Assembly: GCF_021347895.1 (NCBI RefSeq)
Contig: NC_067132.1
Coordinates: forward strand, 15,296,023 to 15,360,022
DNA from: Acanthochromis polyacanthus
Lineage: Eukaryota > Chordata > Actinopteri > Pomacentridae
Reading direction: 5' to 3'
Length of the DNA: 64,000 nucleotides
Positions within the stretch are counted from its first letter, which is position 1, and every line of letters begins with the position of its first letter. The notes under the pieces are model-generated. The model was not told the origin of the DNA and did no database searches. It saw only the letters and a program-made list of their open reading frames with translations. Below are positions 50,101 to 62,292 of this stretch, one piece after another. A program made the position numbers and the translations under genes.

Positions 50101-53100
50101 TGTGTGCACGCATGTGTGAGAGAGAAAGGGAGATCGGGCCTGAATACATGTCTGTGAAATAAAACAAACTGTTATTTACATATAAACTAAATGCACAGTG
50201 TGAGTTCATATATGTAGCCCATGTATAGCATCAATGTATATTTTGAATGAGTGAGTAAGTATGCGTGTGTGCGCGCTTGTGTGGTAACCCTGTATCGCTG
50301 GCAAGCTCATTTCTCTCAGAAATCAAAGTTAAATGGGTCATCTATCATGAGAATATGTGACTGGGACTCTTGTCTCTGCCATGCTGAGTGTGTGTGTGCC
50401 ACGTGCACATGTGCAAGGTGTGTGGTGCAAGAGCAGTGTGAATGTGTGTGCTTCTGCAGCTGTGCGTGTGCACACAAAGAGAAATCTGTGTGTGTATGTG
50501 GCGGCCACTTGTCTTTGCCTATGCTATGATTAATGGTTTACATTGGGCTGTTCAGCCATGCATGTTTCTTGGTTTATCGTTTTATGCTGTCTCCAATTAA
50601 AGCTCCATAACTTGAGTGATGGCTTCACGCCAGTGTCCATCAATAGAGGCCATCAGCGGCCTCATGCATTCAGGATATGGAAGCCACACACTAACTAATA
50701 TCCTCTTGTGTCAGAGCCAGTGGGCAGTCTGCGTGTGTGAATATACAGATGAATATGTGCACTTGCACATTAAGTAGAAAGAGTATATTGATTTTAACTG
50801 ATCTATCTCTTCAAGTAAATCTGGTTTTACTTCTTAAGATACTCTGAAGAAATGAAATTCGTTTTCAAAGTGCTAAAATGATATTAATATGTTTATCTAA
50901 TCAATAACATCAAGTAATCATCAAATTCTTTTATTTCTCTACATTGTCAGACAAGTAAAAATCTTCATAAAGGAATAAATGGCATAAATTTCTGCAGTGC
51001 GTGTATTGCTGGATTTTGCATCTTTGTGTCTCTTTGTGTGTGGGAAGTGATCGTTGATACATACATCTGGATGTGTGAGCTTGTTCATGCGTGTGCCACA
51101 CAGGCATGCACGCGCCGCGCAATATCATTTCACGCAATATTATTTCTCATATAGCTGTAATGACATTAGGCCGATATGTTGATTATACTGTCGGCAAACA
51201 GCAGCCTGCTGATTGGGTTAGCATATTACCTTATATCACATCTCTCCATTCATCCCTGTGTTTTTTTTTTTTTTTTTTTTTATTGCCCTCATTTTTCCAA
51301 ATCACTTCCCACTTCCCCAGTTTCCAGGGCAAGGTTTCAGGCTATGCAAGCAGGTGATGTGAAGTAATATGATGATAGGAAGGCACAACAACACAAGGAA
51401 GGAAGAGCTAAAACCTGAGAACAGCCGATGTTGTTTAAAGTCTGAATGCAGGACAGAGCCTTGTGAAAGGATTACGAAGGGTTAAATTGGGTGAAAATGC
51501 AAGAATAAATAAATATTTAATGACACAGAAACATAAATGAGAACACGCAGGTTTTACATGCGATGGTTTCTGCTCAGCATGCGTTTTTGATAAATATATT
51601 TAACAGGTGTACAGATTGGGAAAGAAAAAAATAGGGTGTGATTTAGTGACGACCCAGAAAAAAGAAGGAGGGTGGGGAGGATTGAGATATTTTAGAGTGG
51701 GCTACAGAGATTGTTAGAGAGAATGAGATTTCATTTGCAGCTGGGACATTGAGTGATGACACCCATAGTGTGTGCCTGTCTGTGTTTGTGGTCACATGTG
51801 TGCACACATTAATGTCTGACTGTGTAACTGCACATAGAATTCACACATGCAACATACATATACACTATACGTGCTGTTTATGCTTTGTACAAACCCACAG
51901 GTTTGCTCTCAGGCTTGTTTGTGTATTTCTTCTTTGTGTGTCAGTTACGTCTTTAATATCAGTCTCTAAGCAGTAAGTGCCAAAGTCAAGATCACTAGAA
52001 AGCAAACTGGGGCAGTATACATGCACCTGTCTTCCCCTTTCACTAACTAAACTGTACATGCAAACATACATTTCAACTCAAACACAGTCTTTATTAACCA
52101 ACAGGAAACAAACACTACACAAAACACCTCTGGCAATATTTCTATCAGTGCCGTTTGGTTCTTAAACACAGCAACATGAGCATGTCTAACTGTCGAGATA
52201 GGAAATTTCACTGCAAATTACTAATGGTGTTGCTCGATATTTGTACCACATGCACAGGTAATGATTTAGCCATGCATAGTGTACTACAGTAGGACACACA
52301 AGCAGTAAATGGAAAAAAGATAACAATCACAATAACTCACATCAGCCATCCCTAATATATAGGCTGCTACACCATGTCATGGCTATATGACACTCGGAGA
52401 AAAATGAACGGCGGTTATCTGGAAATTAAAAAAAAAAGGGGGGACTGATTTAATATTCAGCAATGGTTGAAGGGGCTGGGGGAAGGGAGGAAAAAAGCGG
52501 ACTTATGGATGGGGGGAGGAGGGGGGTGGCGATGAAGATGGAGGAAATTAATCAGTAGTATCATCTCCAGGGGAGTTTAGCTAACCACCAACCTCAGCGC
52601 TTTTGTCAGCCAGCGAGGAAGCTTCTTCTGTACGTTCTGCCATAACAAGCCAAACCCATCAAATCACCAGTCAGACTCACTTTTACACAAGAAGACACAC
52701 ACACACCTGCTGAGTGAAGTCACACTCTGCTATGGTTTGTGTGTGAGTTGTATGTACTGTAGGTATAGTGGTATGAGTGAGAAAAAAAATGGTTACAGAA
52801 TCTTAGCAACTTTATAGAGATTGTATTTTCTTAATTCCATGCAATATTACTCATAATTCTTTATCAGTTTTCACAGTGGAGGTTTGTGAATGAAGAAGGT
52901 TGCAGTTTAGTACAACAAATGTGAATATGAATATGAAACTCTCTGTTCCAGGCTGACGCCAAAATGGTGCGTTTGAAATATGAGCTCTGCGCCTTTTTTC
53001 ACAGAAAGATGGAGGAGAAAGAGGCAAGGATCGTCCAACTAACTGTAGAGTTAAATGGAGTGAAACAAAAAGTAAGATGTGGGCACATAAACATGCTTCA

Positions 53101-56100
53101 GATGTTTTTGATGTTTGCACGGAATTTAAAGACATTTTACAAATTCTTAAACCAATGGGTCCTTTTTGGTGGAAAATTTTGTCATAGCTGCTTTCAGAGT
53201 TGTAGTGTTTGTGAACATGGGCTGCCAAGTATTGGGATGAGTAGCGTGAAGACAAGACAAACTCGATAGTATTCACTCGCAGTTCATAGCTGTTTTTGTC
53301 AAACCCACACACATGAATGTATAATATTGAAAAGCTTTTGAGCAAATTAATTGTATTGCATTGCGAAGCCTTGGCTAACATTATTGGTTGACCCCTGGGA
53401 TTGTGTTAGCTAATTTAACTGTGCTATCATAGCGCTTCAATCAGTTTTCCACCCACTTATTTTATACCCTTTCAATTATACAGATTACCATTGCTGGTAG
53501 AGCTTATTGAGCTGTACTTCTGCTTGATTCAAAGGCACACCGGCCCATTGAGGCAAAAGCGCTGACAGACATACACACAAATGCACGAGTACACACCACT
53601 TGATCTGCATATCATTATGCTTTTGATCGAATGCCAAGGTTTTGCTGAAAAAGACATCAGAGTCAAATGGAGCGAACATGTACACAACACCTGTAGGATT
53701 TGTGTGTGTGTGTGTGTGTGCTCATGAGAGAGGCAGCTGTGAAATCTGCACCTGTTTAATTGAATTAGCCTTGTTAATGTATTCATGCAGGCTGCCAAAA
53801 AACTGTGGCATTAACAAGCTCATTAGAGCAATTAGTTAATTAATTGTCTGCATGGCAGTGGCTTCCCAAAGAGCTGTGTCTTCATTATCTGATGACTGCC
53901 GCCTGTTGGATCACTGGATGAGAGCTGATAATGCTTTACGGGTGTGCGCCTGTACGTCTTCTCAAATGTCATATATTTCTGCATATGTGTGTGCGTGTAC
54001 GCTCCGTATGAGTGATTCTTTTCGGTGCATGAATGCTTGTGTATATGTATTTGCCCGTCGGTGTGCGGTATGCTGAGAATATGGCGGCCAATATCAGTGT
54101 GCATATTGCAGTGAAAGGTTATGTGGGGGCCGTCACTCCCACAGGTAAAGACAGAGCAGTCCTCCTAGCCACTTTCTAATCTCTCTTTTATTAGAAGTTA
54201 ATATCTCGCCTGCTCTTTCTCACTCCACACTCCCACCTGCTTAGAAATGGCCCCGCTCCATCTTTTTAATTCAATTATATTAGCCACCCTCTCTCTCTCT
54301 CTCTCTCTCTGTGCCCATAACTCTGCACTCACATCTCTCTCTAACCACAATCTCTCTCTTTTTTCTTTCTGTCTCTTCCCATCTCACCCCTCCTTTCTTT
54401 GTCCTCAAATGTTCCATTTCTATTCGTAATCCTAGATGGAGGATAGACTTTGGCCAATCAAGGATTTGCGCAAGCCATTCTCCCTTTCTCCTCTTCTCTG
54501 CCTTGGTGGCAAAAAACATATGATGGCTAGGAGGAGAGGAAAAAAGGAGAGACGGAAGGAGGTGGGAGGCAGGAGTTGAGGGGGAGGACCCCAGGGGCGA
54601 AACTTTGATTGCTAAAGTAATGAGACTTGATCAGATTGAGGTTTCTCTCTCAATAGGAGCTCTACTAATATGAAAGTCCAAGGCTTAAGCACTCATTTGA
54701 AATAAAATCACAAATCTGATATTCTTTCTTCCGGACTTCCAGCCAAGGTCCTATACTCCCCCACTGGAGAATTAAGTCTTCACACAGACCACATGGGAAC
54801 TTTTAATCATCTCTGATGGTGGCAGATTTGCAGATGGAAAAAAAAAAAACTCACCGTAATGTATTAATTATGTAACCATATTATGGACTTCTGAAAGTCA
54901 GTGCTATAAAGACCTTGGAGGGATTTTAACAGACATTGTGATCTTTACCAAGCTGGATAGATAAGTGGCATTAAAGAAAAATCAACATACTGTTTTTCAG
55001 CTTTTATTTAAGAGTACTAGATTCACGGCAGGCTGTAAGCAAAAAGAAATATAACTTTTCATTCAAGATGCCTTATTTGTAGACTACTGAGTGAACATAA
55101 GTGTTTATGGTTTTCTAAGATCAAAGTATGGCATGATCTAAATGTACAAGTTTGCCAAATGTTGCGTTTTGCCACTGATTCACTCAAGATGAGAGCAGTG
55201 AGAACATTTAGAGATCTTCAAAGCACTAAATATTGCACTGTGAACAATACTCAAGACCTTGTAAAAATAGCAACATAATGTATGTTACTAGCTGACTGGG
55301 GTAAAGTTTCGATTCCATTAGTCACTTTACTTTGCCCTTTCTTTTGTCCTTTCAGCGCTTTACCTTGGGTTAGTCTAAACTACCTTTGCAGCAGCTTCCA
55401 GACAATGTTGCATTATCAATTAAATGACTGTCTTTCTTATTCTTTGGCATTACTTAGCTAAAACTATCTATAGAAAGAGTTATGTTTTAATTTAATGCAT
55501 TTAATTATGTATACATATATATACATTTAATTCACATTAAATATTGCTTTTGTCTAATGGCATGAATTGTAGTCATAAGTCAGTACAGTAAAAGAATTAC
55601 TGCGCCTGAATCGTAGAAGTTCCCGTTGCCTGAACTTCATTTTACATTAATGGTAATAATATCTAAATTGTATAGAAAATGTGCGCTTTTCCTTCATATT
55701 AATTTTTCATCTGAAATCCCTCTTGAAATCTAGATGGGTTAGCATAAAGAAGATGAACTTTTGCCCACTCGTGTAATCTGTTGAACGTGGCTGCAGCTCT
55801 GAAATTCGCACATTATTGTCCTAGCTTTGTAAAACTTATTTTATTTCCCAATAGTCACACTAAAATTGCTGGAATATCCGGATGAAAGAGTCATTTTAAT
55901 TCAGTGTCACAGCACTGACTGCCCCATTGCTTATAATTGTTACCATCCATTAGGATTGCTGTAGATAATTTAACTGCATAAAAGACCACCTTTAACTCAC
56001 TGTTACACTGCATTGCATGATATATACGCTAGATAGTGTTTCTGGAGAGCTCTTTGGAGGAGGTAGAGGTGGGTTATGTCAGTGCCAAGACACAAGCCCC

Positions 56101-59100
56101 TAAACATAGTCTGCAGTTTGAGGAAATGATGGGAGAGATCAGAAGTTAAGAAGGGTGCTGCTCTTTGCTGTGATCGTGCCTTTGTGTCTATGTTGTGGTT
56201 ATATCTGCTTGTGTTTCCATCTCACAAATCTTAAATCATGCAGGCTGGTGAAACTACGCAAGGGTCTGTACTTACGTGTGCATACAGAAGTGTACGCACA
56301 GTTTGTGTACAGTGCATGTAAATATGTTTTTAAGTTTGTGTTTGTATGTGTGTTGACTGTCTGTAGAGCCTCCTCACTAATCTAACACAGGACTCATTTA
56401 ACACAGTGCTAATGAATAGGGGCTTTGATTTGGTAAAGGGGTTCTGAACCACAGGCCCACACACACTCACATTCATGCTTGGGGTGAGGAGTTCAACCAC
56501 TGTCTGCTTCCTTTGAAATTATGTCTTTTTTTCCCCCTAGCAATCTCTCAAGCACTAATTTATGTACAGTGACAACAGTTGTTTTGTTTTAGTTTTAGTG
56601 CACATGCATTTAGTTTTCCAGTGTTGCATATTGAGGTACTTTTTCCGTCTTGATGATAAAAGTGTGGCTGTTTTAATTTTAAACGGACATCTTGAAGGTT
56701 GGACTAAAAAGAACTGAACATTTTTCAGGCAAAAGGCAAAAGAGTAAGCGTCTGTATCTATGCTAAGAATGTTGTTTTTACTTGAAGTTATCTTTACTAC
56801 ATCTGCCAACATTATTGGAGAAACTGTAGCGATATGGTGCACACAAAAGACAGCCTTTCACAAGATCAGCTAAGTGTAACCAGCTAACTGATATGAATTT
56901 GTCCTACTTGATGCACACTCAGTAAAATGGAAGCATAATGTGACATGTGTGAAAGAAAAAGATTTATTATTTATTTTTGTTCTTAAATTTCTGTTTTTTA
57001 ACTGCCACAGCTTGACTCAGTGCAGAGAAAGAAAATGTAATATTTAGCATGCGACTTTTATTTGTTCTTTTGGTGTCAAATCTACAAGCCGTAGTGGCAT
57101 CAAAGACCAAATCCTTAACGGCAGCAAAATGCCTGGTGTATGTTGGATTTGTGCATGTACTATATACATGTATATAGAGTACAGATTTGTGTGTTTTAGA
57201 TGAAAGAGAGGGAGGATCGTGTGAGGCACCTGGAGCAGGATGCAGTTACTTTGCGAGCCACACAGGACTCTCTGATGAGAGCACTGGCTATGAAGGAGAA
57301 ACACTCTGAACAGCTGGTCCAATGCAACGCACAGCTCAAAGAAAGCCTGGCCACGCTGCAGAGCAAGGTAGGTAGCACATTCTCTCTGTTCCACACACAC
57401 ACACAGGAGGAGAGTTCTTCTTAAATAAGGAACAGAATTGGGCAACATTCTCTAAATCAAATCCAGTCAGGTACTTTGGGGAATTCTCCTCATTTTTTAC
57501 TTCCTTCTCAGTTAATCATCTGTCCTTCTTCCCCTCCTCCTCCGCCTTCCCTCTCTTGCCCTCTCTCCATATTTAATAACTCATCGCCACCATCTTGGCT
57601 CCACAGAGGGTTGTCTTGTTGAACAATAAAGAACCGTGTTTGTATGAATATCACTTAGCCATTAGCGGGAATAAGACTGGAGGAGGGGTTAAATATTGTT
57701 TTGATAATTTTTCTCTTTCCATTCATTATTTTTCTTCAAACCATTCTCTTTTTTTTTGTTTCCATGCTCATCTTTTTTTTTCTCTCATCTGCCTCGTCCG
57801 GCCTTGCTCTCGCCCCAGTGAGAACCAGTGGTAATGAATGTGAACATTAAAGAGTCGTACGCATGATGAATGGAATGGCCTTTAGGTTTCTCTCACTGTC
57901 CTTTCTCTCTCTCTCTCTTTCTCTCTCTGTCTCTCTCTGTCTCCCTCCCTCTGTATTTCTTTCTCTCTCCTTCTTTTCCTCCTCTTTTTGCCCCTCTAGG
58001 TGTATCAGAGTGGCGCATGGCAGTGATGTGTTTTAGGCTTAAATTAACCCATTTACTGTGTCCTTGACCAAACCAAGTCATTTGTCTGCTGCTAGTGTTT
58101 TAGCAGTGTGGTTGCCTGTCAGCCAGCTAAATGAAATACATTCAACTTAAAAGTAACACACTCTTAGATGCCGACTTTATGCCCTCACTTTTCCAACACT
58201 AACTCAATTCCCCTGTTACCTTTTTGACATCACTGGTGTACTTAGACAGCAGCAGCAGTTTAAATGTGATCATTTTAGCGCTGTGTTTGCATTGCATGTT
58301 ACTGATGTTCTGGGGCTCATTTTGAAAAATTGCAGTGTCACAGGTTTAAGTAAGCATTTGAAAATGAACTGGGGTCTGCCTCTTTCAGGAATATGGGTAG
58401 TTTCTCTGTAACAATTTCATACATTAGAAAGGTACAGTGACCGAGCTAAACATCATAGGATGGTTTCCAAGGGCCCAAGTTAATAAAAACATATTGTTTT
58501 TCTTGTCTGATGATGAGTCACAACCCTCTGTGAGTCTTGCCTCCAGGTTTAAGAAACACTGCTCTGAAGTTGGTGTCCTACAACTTTATGATGAGTAGTC
58601 AAGCAGTTTTATTGGTCCTGAGTGAATGCAGTAACTGTAGGGTTCCCTAGCCTGGTACGAAGCCTTTATGATGTTCCCTTTCACTGCTATGGTGACAAAG
58701 CAGAGGCAAACGTCTCTAAATGATACTTTCATTGCCTCCTTCTTTGGCTTGCATCTTGCTGTAATGGTTCACCCATTCGTCTCCTTGTGTGCTGCTCCTC
58801 CACAGCTCTCTTCATGTCTGCTTGTCCCTCTCAAAGCCTTTGGAGCCTTTGCTACATTTGACTCAATGCTTTTGGCCGTGACTTGTTGCTACATGTCACA
58901 AGGTGAGTTGCTTGTTCTCCAGGTCAAAATCCATTTTCTACACAAAGTGGACAATGTCAGGGAATAAATGGTTAACTAAAGTTACACAATTTCTACAGGA
59001 ATGGAGATTAAATATAATATTCACTTTAATGTAATGCATTGTCTTTTCCCACAATGGGGCTGATAAGAGAGGTCGCACAGGTGAGGGATTCATTTAAATA

Positions 59101-59779
59101 TGAAATTTTCAAATGTAATATTCACTGTGACAGGCATTGTCTATTTCTACAATGGTGCTGATAATAAGGTTTTTAGATAATGGGTAATAGGATGTTCTGA
59201 TATTTAGAGCCTTATTAAAAACACACACTTTTGACGAAGACAGACTTTTGACGAAGGCTGTCCCAACTCTTACAATGGGAGGAACTGCAGTAAAACTCCA
59301 AAATGATACATTGCTTTTTAGCCGTTTCTATGCTCTGCCCTTGTTGCAATACGCCAACAGCATATGTTAATGCTTAGTGGTTTGTATTTAACCTTCAATT
59401 AACCAGGCTGGAAAGACACTCTTCCCTAAGCTTAAGAAATTCAAAGGCTTGAATTTGTAAAACAAGACGAAAAAAAGGGAAGCAGCATACAGGGTTCAAT
59501 CCTTTTCACTGGCAAACCTCTTCATTCACAGTACTCTTTTTCACAATGTTTAGGGTAAGAGTGAAGGTCAGGATTTTGCTGGCTATCATTGAGACTGTTC
59601 TTACAACTGTCACTCCGTTTATAGAGTGCACATGTAGGACTTGCGTGCTCTGTAGCTCATGTTATATTACAGTAAATGGGCTTTGATGAAAATGACATAT
59701 TTTAATTAAAACCTCTTATAATGCACTCAAGAAGTTTTCCTACAGGATAGAATCAAACAGTCACATTGTATGTCAAGTC

Positions 59780-59837
<58 letters not shown>

Positions 59838-62235
59838 TGGTTGAATGTGTCTGTGTTTATGTGTTTTGTTGTGCATGCACAGTGTATGCAGTTCCCTCTG
59901 CGGTACAGTGTATTTGAGTATGTCTACATGTGCATATGTGTGTGTATGTGTGAGGTTGTGTCTTTCATGTTTGAATTGGTTAAGTCAACGGATGGACCAT
60001 TACACTCTGTCCAGGGATCTGGTTTCTGCTCCACATCTGGCCTTGCTTTATGCACCAAAACTGGTTTTTCTCTGATGTATTACAAGCTCCCTCTTACACA
60101 CCCACACATGGACACACACACAGTCACACTTGCAGCTTTGCATTCACTCATGCACAATTCATTCCATCATTGCGTGGACAGTGGTAGTCGTAGGTGTGTG
60201 CAAAAGAGAGAGAGCGTGTGCGCCTGCTCCCTCTCGAATATAAATGAAATGGAGAACTTTGCATTAAGTATTTTCCTCTGCAGCTCTAAATGTCCTAACA
60301 TTAGCACAGCTGAACAAATACTGTCAACACTCTCTCCTTCATCCTAAATGTACTCTGCAGATTCACTCTCCCTTGTACACTGGCTCTCTCTCACTTAGTC
60401 TTCTTTGCTCAGAAGAAAAGGAAAGCAGTTTGCCTTTTCTATAGAGAATGACTAGTCCAGTCATTTTTTTTTAGAAGTAGACATGGGAAATGCTTATATT
60501 TTAGAAACCACTGCACATTTGCAGTTTTGTTTTATTTCTTCCTGTTTTCATTTAATAGCTTTCTTAGTAGGATGGGTGAAATTATATTTCCCAGACACTG
60601 ATTTTGATATTAAAGTCCTCTTTAGTCCAGCCAGGACTGTTGTTGAAGGTTGTCTGTGTGTAACTCAACAAAAAGAAATAGTGGAGAGAAATTAAATAAA
60701 ATCAGATGTTTGCTCTTTTTTATGCAAATGTAATATATTTAAGGACAAAGTCCTCTTTAATTCCTTTAATTCTCTACCCTTTAAAAAAGTCTGAATTCCT
60801 TTTTACTTATCCTCCATCTCTATTAGCTGCTCTCTCCATCTCATTAACTCACTCACATCATCATCATGTGAATAACCACATGTTGCAGTAATTCCAACGT
60901 GAGGTTAAAGTGTTGCGCTTTTCCGAACTCCCCCAGTGAGAAACTTGAAAGTAGTAAAATCATTAACATCACAAGGGGCTTTGTCTCAGAGAGGATCTAC
61001 TTCATCTTCCCAGGACCAAAAGTCACACACACAGCTCTCTAGAGGCGCTTTTTTAAACGCTCAGGTCATAAATGCACACAGGAAGAAGAACAAGGGGGGG
61101 GGACAGAGTGAGACAGAGGGTGGGAGATCTGGTGGTAGAGGACTCAGTTTCAGGATGTGGACGGTAAAAGTTGCAAAATGTGGCCATAGAGTCTTCCTTT
61201 TGAACGGCTTTTTGACTTCAAAACAGTATTCAAATGTGAAGGTGAAGGCCTTTTTTGTCAGATCGGTCTCTGTGACCCATTACTGAGTTTAAAAATGTTT
61301 GATTCAGAATACACTAGTGGGAGCTGATCAGTGACTCAAAACTACATGTAGACTTTTCAAAGCAAATGAAATTATGTGCTGTATGAAAGCAGAAATCTGC
61401 AAATTTTATTTCCGTGTGTGATGTTCAATCTTTTTGTCAATTTGTAACACCCAGACATTTGTGTGTGTCTCCAGCTTCCTCACAAATGAAGCGATTTTAA
61501 GAAGTACGCACTCATAGTTACTGAAAGAATTTCAAATCATACGTTATTGTAAAAGGCCAAGGTGGGTTGATGGGAGGGAGAAAGCAAATAAGAATGAAAG
61601 GAGACGGAACGAGTGGTACAACAACATTGAGGGAGTTTGTTGGGGCCTTCAAGGTTGGACATGGACAGACATCGGTCCTGCTCACAATGCTTTACAACAG
61701 TCAGAGTAGCTTACTGATTTTTTTCTCTCCTCGCTTTCTCTCTTGATCTCGCTTATTGCTCATTTCTTTTCTTGCCTTGCCACTTCTCCCTTTCATCCAC
61801 CCCCTTCACTACCCCCTCCCACCCCCAACTGTTCAAATATTATTTCTCCCCCTCCTGTCGTCCTCTCCCCCCTTTTTTCTCCCTCTCTTTATCTTGTCAT
61901 TGCCTGTCAGTAGGGATTCTATCTACGCTGAGTGTTGTGTGCGTGTGTTATGTGTGAACACATTGAGACTGAGATACACTTAAGAGCTCATTGATTTAAA
62001 AATACCTTCGATATTGGAGGTCCCCTCCTGCAGATTCGTTCAGGAGCTTATCACACACACACACAGACATCCACGTAGAGATATGCATAAACCAAAGCGC
62101 CACTCCAAAGTTTCTCCTTAAACTTTGTGATTGACCTAGTTAGCGTGTCGTTTTGACAAGTTGTCTGTTTTGACACGACATCCTCCAGTGTTTATCAACA
62201 TCCATTCTGCCTATCACACACTCACACTGGGAATT

Positions 62236-62292
<57 letters not shown>

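Larger units (their letters stand above)
41893..52951 (+). other. Intron 7 of the coiled-coil gene (11 kb)
   Basis: Holds an old Tc1 relic (about 44277-46673), a TG/GA compound microsatellite (44129-44188), a TG run (47651-47679), a poly-T (51261-51281) and several CA/TG-rich patches. Regulatory-looking blocks are 42845-43215, 46850-47030, 47265-47460 and 50585-50715. No further exon was found. Confidence 0.65.

Noticed and set aside
52990..53004. Pyrimidine tract plus acag inside exon 8 as an alternative acceptor
   Set aside because: Using it would leave 67 nt and break the phase-0 pattern with exons 7 and 9.
52851..53381. 176-codon minus-strand open frame
   Set aside because: It overlaps exon 8 of the coiled-coil gene antisense and extends into intron on both sides. 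Composition has no recognisable domain; it is a shadow frame.
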